From positions 1 to 41,611 of the forward strand of contig CAJEYI010000008.1 of the NCBI GenBank assembly GCA_903994795.1: a stretch of DNA of 41,611 nucleotides, in the 5' to 3' direction. Made by a program: the position numbers and the translations under genes. Origin of the DNA: an uncultured bacterium. Its GTDB lineage: Bacteria; Patescibacteriota; Minisyncoccia; Phycocordibacterales; Phycocordibacteraceae. Position 1 is the stretch's first letter; every line of letters starts with the position of its first letter. The notes below the pieces were generated by a model, which had not been told where the DNA came from, made no database searches, and saw only the letters and a program-made list of their open reading frames with translations. This document shows positions 26,145 to 35,572 of the stretch, in pieces.

Positions 26145-27332
26145 ATGCAAATCTTATTTATATCACCTTCGTTTCCAAACAGGCTACACCGAATTCGTGC
26201 CTGGCAGCTACTCGAGTCCCTTACGCAAAACCACGAAGTGCACTTAGTCACACTTGCATGGAGAAAGCCACCTCAAGCAGAGCACTCTGAGTTAGCCAAG
26301 AAGTGTGCAAGCATAACTGTTGTGTCTGAGTCCCCTCTCCGAGGCATGTTCCGAGCTTTACTTGGAATACTCACTTCACAACCACTTGAAGTTGCGTATT
26401 GCAATTCATCTCGTATGCATAACGCAGTTCGTGAAATTACTACGGAAAAAACTATTGATCTAATTTACGTAAAGCGCCTACGAAGCGCTCAATTTGCAAT
26501 TGGTAGCACAATTCCTGTACATATCGATGTTACCGATGCAATGAGCAAGTTTTATGATATTGCCTCCGGTCATGCTGGATTTCCTTCGAAGTGGCTATAC
26601 CAAATTGAGGCATCTCGATACAAGAAATACGAAGTATACATAAGCACCATCTTCACCTCGTGGATTACGTGCTCCCAACCTGATGCTGAGTATTTAAAGG
26701 AGAGACTCCCTACTATATCTGTTTCTGTTGTACCAAACGGTGTTGATTTAGAATATTTCTCCTGGTCTAAGAGAAAACCAATCCGTCACACACTCATACT
26801 GAGCGGCCTCTTGAGCAAGTTCGTTAATTTTGAGGCAGCAAAATATTTTGTTAAAGAGATTTTCCCAAAGATTTTAGAGCACATCCCTGATGCACACTTA
26901 ATGCTTGTGGGTCCAAGTAATTGGCGCGTAAAATTACTTGCATCTAAATCCAAGAATATTACAGTCACGGGATTTGTTCCTGACCTGCGTCCGTATATCG
27001 AAAATGCTGAAATTGTATGCTGTCCAATCCTTACCGGTACAGGTACTAGAAATAAAATTCTTCAAGCCTGGGCAATTGGGCGCCCTGTTGTAAGCACAAC
27101 TATTGGAGCTGAAGGACTGCTTATTAAGCCGAATGAAAACATCTTCATCAAAGATACGCCGTCTGATTTCGCAGAGATGGTAGTGGAACTATGTAAAGAC
27201 CCCTTACTCGAAGATACGGCCGTACAGAGTGCCTACGCAACAGTAACGAAATGCTATACTATCCAAGCAATTACACAATCTTTAGAATCAGCCCTAACGA
27301 AATCGTCACATGAAACATCAAGTTTGGTTTAA
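26145..27332 (+). CDS. Family 4 glycosyltransferase (GT-B fold)
   Basis: A 395-aa retaining GT-B glycosyltransferase. The N-terminal domain (MQILFISPSFPNRLHRIRAW, HEVHLVTLAWRKPP) and the C-terminal donor domain (VVPNGVDLEYF, HLMLVGPSN, ITVTGFVPDLRPYIENAEI, GTGTRNKILQAWAIGRPVVS) are both clear. The pattern SQPLEVAYCNS...IDLIYVKRLRSAQF is similar to sugar transferases that have been annotated as associated with PEP-CTERM/EpsH systems; I recall this from the family layout and cannot check it here. It overlaps the next gene by 23 bp. Confidence 0.87.
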   Translation: MQILFISPSFPNRLHRIRAWQLLESLTQNHEVHLVTLAWRKPPQAEHSELAKKCASITVVSESPLRGMFRALLGILTSQPLEVAYCNSSRMHNAVREITTEKTIDLIYVKRLRSAQFAIGSTIPVHIDVTDAMSKFYDIASGHAGFPSKWLYQIEASRYKKYEVYISTIFTSWITCSQPDAEYLKERLPTISVSVVPNGVDLEYFSWSKRKPIRHTLILSGLLSKFVNFEAAKYFVKEIFPKILEHIPDAHLMLVGPSNWRVKLLASKSKNITVTGFVPDLRPYIENAEIVCCPILTGTGTRNKILQAWAIGRPVVSTTIGAEGLLIKPNENIFIKDTPSDFAEMVVELCKDPLLEDTAVQSAYATVTKCYTIQAITQSLESALTKSSHETSSLV

Positions 27333-28377
27333 TGTTATTCTTGATATCTTAATCCTTATCACGGTTTTCGTTATCGCCTACGAAGTACGTTTCCTCTGGG
27401 GTGACCAACTCCAACCTCTCACCTTTTATGTCCCATTACTCATTGCATCCGTGCTTGCTTTTCTATTCTCTACGCTCGTTGTCTCACTCTATAAAGACTC
27501 ACGGCCCCTTTTCTCTCTTGCGTACATTACAGCATTCTTAAACGCCTATGCATTGTGGATATTTTTTCTCGTCGCGTTTCCGTTCTTTAGCAAGATGCAA
27601 TATTCGAGAGCTATTATATTATTCATAATCGTATTTAGCTTTATTGCACTGTATGCAATACGCTTACTTCTACTTAAAATCAGCCCCATCAGCCTCGAAG
27701 AAGATCAAGCCGAGGTACGCGTAGCTACAGGCAACCTCACGCAACTGTTGGCAGTATCAGATGACCCTTTTGCACTACTCTCGCAAATTCGTTCAGTCCA
27801 TACAAGCATAGTCTCTCAAGCCGCAAAACGGGCTGTAGACATAGCTGGTAGTTTGGTTGGAGCAATTCCTGCACTCTTACTAACTCCGTTCATCGTGTGG
27901 GCTATACGGTCAGATACACCTGGTCCTATACTTATTGCTCAGAAGCGAGTAGGTAAAAATGGCAAGCTATTCACCATGTACAAATTCCGTACAATGTTTG
28001 CAGACACAAGCCTGTATTCTATGGCACCACGAAAGGATTCTGACCCTCGAGTGACCAAGGTTGGAAAGGTACTTAGAAAATATAGCCTTGATGAACTCCC
28101 CCAATTATGGAACGTACTTAATGGAACCATGAGCTTGGTCGGACCTCGCCCAGAGATGCCATTTATTGTTGATAAATATGCGCAGTGGCAACGCGCACGA
28201 CTCCGAGTGACCCCTGGTATCACAGGTCTTTGGCAGATATTTGGTAGAAAGGATATTCCTCTAGAAGAGAATCTAGAATATGACCTGTACTATGTAGTGA
28301 ACCAGTCATTCTTCTTCGATTGCGCAATAATTCTCAAGACTATTCCGCACCTCATTAGTTCTAAGGGTGCTTATTGA
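27310..28377 (+). CDS. Polyprenyl-phosphate sugar-1-phosphate transferase
   Basis: A 355-aa initiating transferase of the WbaP/EpsE/PglC superfamily, which puts the first sugar-1-phosphate onto undecaprenyl phosphate. Four hydrophobic segments fill residues 1-120. A soluble stretch follows, then the catalytic domain from about 175: RAVDIAGSLVGAIPALLL (membrane anchor), KRVGKNGKLFTMYKFRTMF, DPRVTKVGKVLRKYSLDELP, QLWNVLNGTMSLVGPRPE and RVTPGITGLWQI. A missing sensor/Rossmann domain makes it shorter than WbaP. It is the last gene of the forward-strand glycan operon, and overlaps the O-antigen-ligase gene tail-to-tail by 7 bp. Confidence 0.92.
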   Translation: MKHQVWFNVILDILILITVFVIAYEVRFLWGDQLQPLTFYVPLLIASVLAFLFSTLVVSLYKDSRPLFSLAYITAFLNAYALWIFFLVAFPFFSKMQYSRAIILFIIVFSFIALYAIRLLLLKISPISLEEDQAEVRVATGNLTQLLAVSDDPFALLSQIRSVHTSIVSQAAKRAVDIAGSLVGAIPALLLTPFIVWAIRSDTPGPILIAQKRVGKNGKLFTMYKFRTMFADTSLYSMAPRKDSDPRVTKVGKVLRKYSLDELPQLWNVLNGTMSLVGPRPEMPFIVDKYAQWQRARLRVTPGITGLWQIFGRKDIPLEENLEYDLYYVVNQSFFFDCAIILKTIPHLISSKGAY

Positions 28378-30353
28378 GTAGGTGCTGTATAGGCTGCGAT
28401 TCGCGACTTGGCTGACTCTATGAGAATAGGGTTTTTTTCAAGAGTAGCTATTGAGACTTCCACTTCTAGGAGCGAAATCATGTCCTTCTTCCACTGATCT
28501 TTATTCGGATCGCTCCAAATAAATAGACCGAATGTAGATGGAGGAAGCTTAGATGTTGTGGCGTCTATAAATGAAATTGCTTTTGCGTATTCGTGATTTT
28601 CTTCATACAACTTTGCCAATTTCACATGCCAATTAAAGTCATCTGAAGGATTAGCGCGTACCGCCATTTCCAATGCGCCAATCGTATTTACAGGATCTTG
28701 TAATTGCTCATAAATAAACGACTGTCCTTGATATATCTTGGGGCTATTTTTTCGGTATTCTAGTGCTTTATGTATCTCTTGTAGCGATAGGTTCAAAAGT
28801 CGTGTCTTGCGATCCCCTGTACTAGCTAGTGCGAGCGTATAATATGCCTGACCCTCATATAAATACTCGTGATAGTCCCATGGGTCAAATTGCTTAGCAG
28901 TTTCATACGTACTAATTGCACCAATCGTATCTCCTGTATTTAGAATTAAAATTCCTTGCATTGCATATGAATTTGAAATATTTACACAAAGCAAAAAGAT
29001 ATTTATAAGCACAAGAACACCTAGAAGTATCTTCTCCATATATAATACTTGAGACACTGGTAAGGATTCCTCTTGAGTCGTATCGTGCGTGAATCCATAC
29101 AACATCCCCAAAGACACAAGCATTGTAAAAAAGCTTAATGGATACGCAAAATCTACATCCATTCCCGCATGTATCAGAACCGCAATAACACCAATATACA
29201 GACCATACACACAAGCTTTATCAATGTCATGAGCATCTTTAAAAATCCCAACCTTAGTAGAAACTGGGTATTTTCGTAAACTTCGAGTAGCTGGAACCAG
29301 GCAAAGCGTTAACCAGCTAACCAGTAGTAATCCTCCAATGATTCCTGTTTCAGCTGTAAACCGCAAATAAAAGTTATGCGCATCAAACGAAAAATTTTCT
29401 ACCCTATCCCTAGTTCTAATTACTTCAATTTCATACTCACCTAAACCTATACCGAGTGGATTATGCTCAATGATTCGAACAGCATCTTTAAAATAGTACA
29501 ATCGTGCAAGAGTTGACTCCACAGGAACGTTTCTTCCCCCGTACACGCTTAGAGCGGCCTGTGATTTATCTGCTAGGTGTTTTGCGTACAGCATAAATCC
29601 ACCTGAAATAAGAGTAATACCTACGATAATGAGAAGAAATCTCGCAATGAGTTTTTTAGACAAAATATGCGGTATATGCCTATAAAACAGAATCGCACTA
29701 ATCAGTAATGCAAGAAATAGACTCGCAAATGCTCCACGCGATAAGGTGAGTACAAAATCAACGCCAATAAGTATTGACGTTATGGATAGCACGTACCGTG
29801 CATTTCCTTGTGCCTGTAACGCAAGGCACACAGATAAGATCAAGGGCAGTAATAAAAATCCCCCAAACGCATTATGCTCACCCAACATGCTTTCCAGGTG
29901 CAAGTATCCCAGGTTCTGTGTGAAGGATGGCAGGCTCAGCAGACTTAACAGCGCCGATCCCCCAACAAGAACATATGCAAGTGAAACAACAGCAATTTTT
30001 TTTGTCTGCACAATATGCAAGCTCGAATAAAAAATCAGTACTTCGAATAACAATTGTATCCACCTAATAAAACCTGAATGTATGTCACTTGCAAAAAAGA
30101 TTACAGCTCCACCATCCACAAGCAGTGCCGTAATAACAAGTACCATTGAACGACTTATCTTCGCTTGTCTCGTATCACACAAGAACGATAAAAGAAGCAG
30201 TGCACAACATATGCCAATAAGTAAGATGTTCGACATTGATTCCCCTCCAGTGTCAGCTGTTCGAAGACCTGGCACTACATAGTAGAGCAAAAGCCCACCA
30301 AATAATGTAATGCCGATCAGAATTTGATCTCGATATTTAATACACATTTTCAT
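28371..30353 (-). CDS. O-antigen ligase/polymerase-like membrane protein with C-terminal TPRs
   Basis: A 660-aa protein with about 12 hydrophobic segments in residues 1-470 and a C-terminal helical TPR-like part (about 480-640: GDTIGAISTYETAKQFDPWD, NPSDDFNWHVKLAKLYEENH). The Wzy_C/WaaL features are GEHNAFGGFLLLPL, LTLSRGAFASL, HNPLGIGLGEYE and the periplasm-side FDAHNFYLRFTAETGIIGG loop. Such enzymes polymerise or transfer lipid-linked glycans to lipid or protein acceptors. Without LPS in a presumed CPR cell, the acceptor may be a protein, possibly the pilin encoded next door. The ATG at 30353 has TATATT 7 nt upstream. Confidence 0.85.
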   Translation of the reverse strand: MKMCIKYRDQILIGITLFGGLLLYYVVPGLRTADTGGESMSNILLIGICCALLLLSFLCDTRQAKISRSMVLVITALLVDGGAVIFFASDIHSGFIRWIQLLFEVLIFYSSLHIVQTKKIAVVSLAYVLVGGSALLSLLSLPSFTQNLGYLHLESMLGEHNAFGGFLLLPLILSVCLALQAQGNARYVLSITSILIGVDFVLTLSRGAFASLFLALLISAILFYRHIPHILSKKLIARFLLIIVGITLISGGFMLYAKHLADKSQAALSVYGGRNVPVESTLARLYYFKDAVRIIEHNPLGIGLGEYEIEVIRTRDRVENFSFDAHNFYLRFTAETGIIGGLLLVSWLTLCLVPATRSLRKYPVSTKVGIFKDAHDIDKACVYGLYIGVIAVLIHAGMDVDFAYPLSFFTMLVSLGMLYGFTHDTTQEESLPVSQVLYMEKILLGVLVLINIFLLCVNISNSYAMQGILILNTGDTIGAISTYETAKQFDPWDYHEYLYEGQAYYTLALASTGDRKTRLLNLSLQEIHKALEYRKNSPKIYQGQSFIYEQLQDPVNTIGALEMAVRANPSDDFNWHVKLAKLYEENHEYAKAISFIDATTSKLPPSTFGLFIWSDPNKDQWKKDMISLLEVEVSIATLEKNPILIESAKSRIAAYTAPTQ

Positions 30354-30389
30354 TTATAGAAATATAACACATAAGCAGTGGCATGCCCT

Positions 30390-30427
30390 ATAACTAAAAA
30401 ACCCTGCAAGCAGGGTTTTTTAGTTAT
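30390..30427 (-). terminator. Rho-independent terminator of the major pilin gene
   Basis: An 18-bp perfect stem (ATAACTAAAAAACCCTGC and its complement) around an AA centre, 19 bp beyond the pilin stop. A-rich and T-rich arms make it work in both directions. It separates pilin transcription from the O-antigen-ligase-like gene downstream. Confidence 0.92.
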
Positions 30428-30446
30428 GATCAAAACTAAATCAATA

Positions 30447-30911
30447 CTAAGTACAACCGGTACCACTTGATGCAATAGTAGTTGTGTAAGTTTCTTGAGT
30501 TGACTTACCACTACTATCTACGCACCATGACTTTGTGTTATCGGCCTTAAGCTGTGCATATGCATACCATGCTGTAGCTGATGCATAACAAACTGGCGTG
30601 GACTGAGCATTGAAACCAGCAAATGCTGATATGATATTAGCGTCTGAAAAGACACTATTTGCCAAGTTACAAGTATAGCCTGTAGCTGCCGCGTATGATG
30701 AGTTGTTGGTATCGTAATAAATCGCAGACTGAGTTCGAATAGTATCCAAGTCTGATTTAATAGCAGCATCAGTTCCCTTTGTTCGAGCTGTGTTAAGAGA
30801 CGCGAGAACAACAGCTGACAAGATTCCGATGATGGCGATAACAACGAGGAGCTCGATGAGGGTGAAACCTCGAAGATGACCGCGTCGCATATTTGAAGGT
30901 ACAAGATTCAT
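30447..30911 (-). CDS. pilA: Type IV major pilin
   Basis: A 154-aa prepilin, the likely main subunit of the pilus fibre. The leader ends at HLRG. The mature protein starts FTLIELLVVIAIIGILSAVV with Glu5, then continues as a long alpha-helix (ASLNTARTKGTDAAIKSDLD). The small C-terminal domain has four cysteines (YTCNLAN, PVCYAS, SWCVDSS, GTGCT) able to form two disulfides, and is rich in Ser and Thr, as in glycosylated pilins. ATG 30911 or the in-frame ATG at 30890 could be the start (leaders of 15 or 8 residues). It has its own terminator and a 127-bp spacer to pilC, so it is probably expressed apart from the assembly genes. Confidence 0.92.
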   Translation of the reverse strand: MNLVPSNMRRGHLRGFTLIELLVVIAIIGILSAVVLASLNTARTKGTDAAIKSDLDTIRTQSAIYYDTNNSSYAAATGYTCNLANSVFSDANIISAFAGFNAQSTPVCYASATAWYAYAQLKADNTKSWCVDSSGKSTQETYTTTIASSGTGCT

Positions 30912-31038
30912 AATGTGTGAATGTAAATAATAATTAATGCGGTGTTTATAGATAATGTCCGCTTCACTATATTGTACGAGAGAAATGAAGAAAGATGAAA
31001 GTAGTGTGTGGATAAGTTGCTGTATGAATTAAGAAAAA

Positions 31039-32247
31039 TTAATTTATAGCACCTGCAAGATTGTAAATAGGCACGAGCACTGATGCAAGGAGCGATCCAA
31101 CTCCAAGACCAAGAAGCACAATCATCATCGGCTCAATCAAATCGACAAGCGTATCGATAGTTGTAGATACCTCGCGACGATAGAATTTTGCAAGTGTGTC
31201 GAGAATAGTTCCTAGCTCTCCTGTCTCTTCTCCCACACGAATCATGGCAATCATAATTCCAGGAATTTCTTCATGCTTGCTGAGTGAGTCTGAAATTGAA
31301 GACCCAGCCTTAACCTCTTCTCCTGCCTGCTTAAGGATTTCTTCAAATGTTCGACTTCCCACAATTTGACTAGTGGTGTCAATCATCTCAACAACTGCGA
31401 CACCTGACGCGAGCATGGTTGAGAAGTTGTCTGCGATACGTGAAAGATACAACTTCAAATATAGTGCCCCGAGAAATGGAATCTGAAGCTTTATACTGTC
31501 AAAGAAAAGCTGACCCTTCGGTGTTTGCATTGCTCTAAAAAAGGCGAAGCCCGCAATGACCATTGCTACCGCAAAATAGATGCCGTAGTGAATAAGGAAA
31601 TTTGAAAGAGAAATAACTACTTGTGTGTAAATAGGAATTTTTTGCCCTGAGCTTATCAATATAGAGGTGATATTTGGAATCACCATCGTAAGCATGAGAA
31701 TCATCACCACAAAGAAAATACCGATAACGAACGCCGGGTAGATAAAGGCGTTTTGTGCCTTGCTCATCACTTCATAGGTGCGGTCGAGGTAGTCAGCAAG
31801 ATATCCGAATGTTTCTGAGAGTTTTCCTGACTCTTCTCCTGATCGAATCATGTTTACATAAAATGGCGAGAACGCCTTTGGGTGGCGACCCATGGCTTTC
31901 GAAATAGGCATACCTCCCTGCAAGTCATCCGCGACTTCTGTCATCACCTGTGAAAGATATTTGTTTTCAACTTCTGCTGCAAGAAGCCTGAACACACGAA
32001 GCGCTGACACTTGTGCCTGGAAGAGTGTTGCTATCTGCCGCGACAAGATAACGATTTCCTTGTTTGAAACACTCTTGAAGCTACCGAGGTCAATTGAAAG
32101 AATGGATTTCTTTTCTGCTGGTTCAATTGAGGAGACGATCAGATTACGACGTTGCAATGTCGAAACAGCGACATCCATAGAAAGAGCCTCGACAGTTCCC
32201 TCTCGCTCATGTCCGTCTTTATCGAGTGCGTGGTATGTAAAAAGCAT
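31039..32247 (-). CDS. pilC: Type IV pilus inner-membrane platform protein
   Basis: PilC/GspF forms the rotor-like platform in the membrane on which PilB and PilT act. It has 402 aa. Two GspF domains are present (about 65-190 and 270-395), each with the motif F.....M...GE.SG: FSPFYVNMIRSGEESGKLSE and IPGIMIAMIRVGEETGELGT. Three strong membrane segments follow the usual pattern, the last being LIEPMMIVLLGLGVGSLLAS. A reverse-strand TATAAT lies 14 nt before the ATG. It follows pilT by 22 bp on the same strand. Confidence 0.95.
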   Translation of the reverse strand: MLFTYHALDKDGHEREGTVEALSMDVAVSTLQRRNLIVSSIEPAEKKSILSIDLGSFKSVSNKEIVILSRQIATLFQAQVSALRVFRLLAAEVENKYLSQVMTEVADDLQGGMPISKAMGRHPKAFSPFYVNMIRSGEESGKLSETFGYLADYLDRTYEVMSKAQNAFIYPAFVIGIFFVVMILMLTMVIPNITSILISSGQKIPIYTQVVISLSNFLIHYGIYFAVAMVIAGFAFFRAMQTPKGQLFFDSIKLQIPFLGALYLKLYLSRIADNFSTMLASGVAVVEMIDTTSQIVGSRTFEEILKQAGEEVKAGSSISDSLSKHEEIPGIMIAMIRVGEETGELGTILDTLAKFYRREVSTTIDTLVDLIEPMMIVLLGLGVGSLLASVLVPIYNLAGAIN

Positions 32248-32269
32248 AAGTCTTGTAAGTCATTATACG

Positions 32270-33337
32270 CTACAGATATCTCTCAAAGGTCTTTCTATCA
32301 ACTGCGCGTTCGTATGCGTGCTCAATGGTAACTTCACCTTTACGCACAAGCTCTGCGAGTGATCGGTCCATGTCCACCATACCATCTTGGGAACTTGTCT
32401 GAATGACTGTGGTTATTTCATGCGTGCGTCCTTCTCGAATAAGGTTCGCAATCGCGCTGTTATTTATCAGTAGCTCATATGCCGGCACGAGCCCTCCTGC
32501 AATACGTGGTATAAGTCGTTGTGAAAATATTCCCGCAAGTGAACCAGCGAGTTGCACACGAACCTGTGCTTGCTGTGTCGATGGAAACATATCGATAATA
32601 CGATCGATTGTTTGGGAGGCATTGTTTGTGTGCAAAGTAGAGAACACGAGGTGACCAGTCTCAGCAGCGGTAACTGCAGAAGAAATCGTTTCTTGGTCGC
32701 GCATTTCTCCGACCATAATCACGTTCACGTCTTCACGAAATGCTGACTGAAGCGCTGCTTCAAATGTTGGAGCATCGATATGGACTTCGCGCTGATGTAT
32801 AAGTGATTTCTTTTGTTCGAAAAGATACTCTACGGGGTCCTCAATTGTCACAATGTGCTCGGCGCGAGTTTCATTTATACGCTCAATAATTGCAGCGAGT
32901 GTGGTTGATTTCCCTTGTCCGACGGGACCCACCACAAGGAAGAAGCCCTGCGTACGCTGTGCAAAAACTTCAAGTATCGAAGGAAGATTCAGACTGGCGA
33001 AGGTGTTGATTTGGTGCGGAATCAAACGCATTGCCATAGCAATACCTCCTTGCACCACGAAACCATTTATGCGAAATCGTGCCTGCTGTGTATGTGCGTA
33101 TGAAAAGTCCACTGACTGAGTGACAGAAAAGTTTTCCATGCGCTGTGCTGGTGCAATACTTCGGAGAATCTTCTCACTTTCTTCTGCGGTGAGTATTGGT
33201 TGCTGCACAAGAGGTACAAGTGCCCCTGAGATTCGTACGATTGGATGTGACCCCACTGACAAATGCAGGTCTGACCCACCCTCTCGTATGACGATATCTA
33301 GGAGCTCATTAATTCGTGTCCCTTCACCTTTACTCAT
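32270..33337 (-). CDS. pilT: Twitching motility retraction ATPase
   Basis: A hexameric ATPase that depolymerises the pilus. At 355 aa it has PilT length. It shows the N-terminal PAS-like domain (SDLHLSVGSHPIVRISG), Walker A (GPVGQGKSTT; the usual TGSG is VGQG), the Asp box ITIEDPVEYLF, Walker B (VIMVGEMRD), the His box TGHLVFSTLHTN, and the PilT-specific AIANLIREGRTHEI that replaces the AIRNLIREGK motif. The start overlaps the receiver-domain gene by 4 bp. It is placed between the extension ATPase pilB and the platform pilC. The C-terminal AGLIAGLI-like retraction motif is not evident. Confidence 0.94.
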   Translation of the reverse strand: MSKGEGTRINELLDIVIREGGSDLHLSVGSHPIVRISGALVPLVQQPILTAEESEKILRSIAPAQRMENFSVTQSVDFSYAHTQQARFRINGFVVQGGIAMAMRLIPHQINTFASLNLPSILEVFAQRTQGFFLVVGPVGQGKSTTLAAIIERINETRAEHIVTIEDPVEYLFEQKKSLIHQREVHIDAPTFEAALQSAFREDVNVIMVGEMRDQETISSAVTAAETGHLVFSTLHTNNASQTIDRIIDMFPSTQQAQVRVQLAGSLAGIFSQRLIPRIAGGLVPAYELLINNSAIANLIREGRTHEITTVIQTSSQDGMVDMDRSLAELVRKGEVTIEHAYERAVDRKTFERYL

Positions 33338-33720
33338 GCGTTCTTTTCAATAATCGCAATTGTCTCTGTATATACTTCAGATGGAATTGCTGATGCTTTG
33401 ATAATGTATCCAACTGCACCTAACTGCTTCGCCTTTTCGATGTCACTATCTGCTCCTTGATTTGAAAGAACAATTTTCTTTGTGGTTACAGCTAGATTTT
33501 CATTCTTAATTGCCTCAAGCACATCAAACCCATCGAGCTCAGGCATTACAATATCTACGAGGAGTGCGTCTGGCACTGGCTTTGTGCGAAGCTCATTTAA
33601 AAGCGTGCTTCCGTTTTGGAAAATACTCACATCATGACCACCTGCCTTGAATTTCAAAGCATACATATCAAGCAAAAAACGATCGTCATCAGTTAGATAT
33701 ATCCGGTATGTGTTTGCCAT
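33334..33720 (-). CDS. Stand-alone response-regulator receiver protein
   Basis: A 128-aa CheY-like protein with only a receiver domain. The acidic pocket is TDDDR (D11-D13), the phosphorylation site is ALLVDIVMPELDG (D56), Ser occupies the conserved Ser/Thr place in IVLSNQGAD, and the conserved Lys lies in GYIIKASA. No output domain is attached. It is sandwiched between pilB (20 bp) and pilT (4-bp overlap), so it is translated with the motors. By analogy with PilG/PilH-type proteins it may tune extension against retraction; no histidine kinase lies in the window. Confidence 0.9.
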   Translation of the reverse strand: MANTYRIYLTDDDRFLLDMYALKFKAGGHDVSIFQNGSTLLNELRTKPVPDALLVDIVMPELDGFDVLEAIKNENLAVTTKKIVLSNQGADSDIEKAKQLGAVGYIIKASAIPSEVYTETIAIIEKNA

Positions 33721-33740
33721 AAATTAAGTACAGATAAAAA

Positions 33741-35561
33741 TTAAATCGCTGGTACAGCATTTGGGAGAGTCTCAGTTGTGTCCTGTGGCTGGCTTTCCTC
33801 TACAACCTTATCATCAAGTATGTCGGGAATGTCCTGATCAAGTAGTAGCTCGCCACCAAGTGCATTTATTTCTTCAAATGGGATCTCACCAGCTAACGCT
33901 TTCATAATAGCATCCTCACGCATAGTCAGCATGCCTTTTGCACGTGCAGCTTCAAATATCTTTTCTTCGATGGGACTAGTGAGAATGACGTGTTCAATAT
34001 CCTTATCCATCTTTAATATCTCAAAAACCGCCAAACGGCCCCGAGTACCATTTGGGCATTCGGCAGTCGCTGACGCCTCATAGAAATTCTCAAATGCCGG
34101 AAGTCCTTCATGGAACTCTGGTGGCAGATCGGAAAATTCCTTCTCGAGCAAGAGATTAAGGCTTTCTGACACTGGCACTGCCTTCCCTGCCCCTGGGCAC
34201 AACTTCCTTACAAGCCGTTGCCCAATAGCTGCAATAAGTGTTGGCGCAATAAGGTATGGATCAACACCCATGTCGACTAGTCGCGGAATAACGCCTGCGG
34301 CAGTATTGGTGTGAATTGTAGAGAACACTAAGTGACCAGTGAGGGCCGCTTGAATAGCTAGACCAGCAGTTTCTTTGTCACGAATCTCTCCCACCATGAT
34401 TACATCCGGGTCCTGACGGAGAATAGAGCGGAGTCCTGAAGCAAATGTATACCCAATCTCTGGACGTACTTGTGACTGCGATACACCGGAAATCTCATAC
34501 TCAATCGGGTCTTCCACAGACACTACATTTTGTGATTCTCGATCAAGCTCAGAAATCATGGAGAACAGTGTTGTCGACTTTCCAGAACCTGTAGGACCTG
34601 AGATCAGAATGATTCCGTACGGCTTTGTAATAATTTCTTTAATGGTTGCGAGATTTGCAGGCGATAAACCAATAGCATCGAGGGTTGAAATAGACTTTGC
34701 GCTATCCAAAATACGCATTACGATCTTTTCTCCGTACTGTGTCGGGAATGTTGAAACACGGAAATCGATTCGTCGTCCTTCAACAGTTGCAGAGAAGCGT
34801 CCGTCTTGCGGTTTTCGCTTTTCGTCGAGTCGTAGCTGTGCAAGAATTTTAATACGTGCCACAACTGCTGGATGTACTTTCGGTGGCAACTCAAGTGATG
34901 TATGCAGATCTCCATCCATACGGAAACGTACCTGCACTTTTTCAGGGGTTGCTTCTATGTGAATATCCGATGCACCACCCTCAACTGCATAGCGCAAAAT
35001 TGTTGCGACGATTTTCGTAACAGGCGCATCAGCCTTAATTGTTGGCTCTTCGATTGCATTGCCTCTTGAGGTAGTAGACTCTGTCTCATTGAGTGCGGGC
35101 TCAAGCTCTTCGAGTGCTTTATCTACTTCTCCTGAAATATTTCCATATTCTTCAATAACTCTTTCAAAATCTCCCTGTGTAATAAGGAACAATTTGTACG
35201 GCATTCCTACCCTTGTAGATATGAACTGAAGAGCGTCTATTGCTTCAATGTTGTCCGGGTCTACAATCCCCACCTCCAGAACGTCATCCGATACAGCTAT
35301 CGGCACAAATTTATAATGTACTGCTGACTCTTGTGGAATATACTCGAGCGCTTTCTTCTCAGATGGTTCCTTCGCAGATAGACTTCTTGTAGGAATACCG
35401 TACTTCTCGCTTTGAGCCTTCAAGACCACATCACTTGATATGCCATGTTTTAAAAGAATATCCAAAATCGAGACGTTTAACTTTTTCGCCTCTTCAATAT
35501 ATGCGGCTTTATTTTCCGCAGTTATAAGTTGCTTGCTAATGAGTAGGTCAAGAAGATCCAT
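33741..35561 (-). CDS. pilB: Type IV pilus extension ATPase
   Basis: PilB/GspE drives pilin polymerisation. It has 606 aa. The N-terminal MshEN/T2SSE_N domain (about 1-150) includes HYKFVPIAVSDDVLEVGIVD. The catalytic part has DIHIEATPEKVQVRFRMDG, Walker A GPTGSGKSTT, Asp box VSVEDPIEY, Walker B VIMVGEIRD and His box TGHLVFSTIHTN. The zinc-binding tetracysteine of PilB is degenerate: only LCPG and ECPNGTRGR keep one cysteine each. The C-terminus has an acidic extension of about 40 residues (LLDQDIPDILDDKVVEESQP). It is centre of the pilus operon. Confidence 0.95.
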   Translation of the reverse strand: MDLLDLLISKQLITAENKAAYIEEAKKLNVSILDILLKHGISSDVVLKAQSEKYGIPTRSLSAKEPSEKKALEYIPQESAVHYKFVPIAVSDDVLEVGIVDPDNIEAIDALQFISTRVGMPYKLFLITQGDFERVIEEYGNISGEVDKALEELEPALNETESTTSRGNAIEEPTIKADAPVTKIVATILRYAVEGGASDIHIEATPEKVQVRFRMDGDLHTSLELPPKVHPAVVARIKILAQLRLDEKRKPQDGRFSATVEGRRIDFRVSTFPTQYGEKIVMRILDSAKSISTLDAIGLSPANLATIKEIITKPYGIILISGPTGSGKSTTLFSMISELDRESQNVVSVEDPIEYEISGVSQSQVRPEIGYTFASGLRSILRQDPDVIMVGEIRDKETAGLAIQAALTGHLVFSTIHTNTAAGVIPRLVDMGVDPYLIAPTLIAAIGQRLVRKLCPGAGKAVPVSESLNLLLEKEFSDLPPEFHEGLPAFENFYEASATAECPNGTRGRLAVFEILKMDKDIEHVILTSPIEEKIFEAARAKGMLTMREDAIMKALAGEIPFEEINALGGELLLDQDIPDILDDKVVEESQPQDTTETLPNAVPAI

Positions 35562-35572
35562 TAAGTGTGTGA

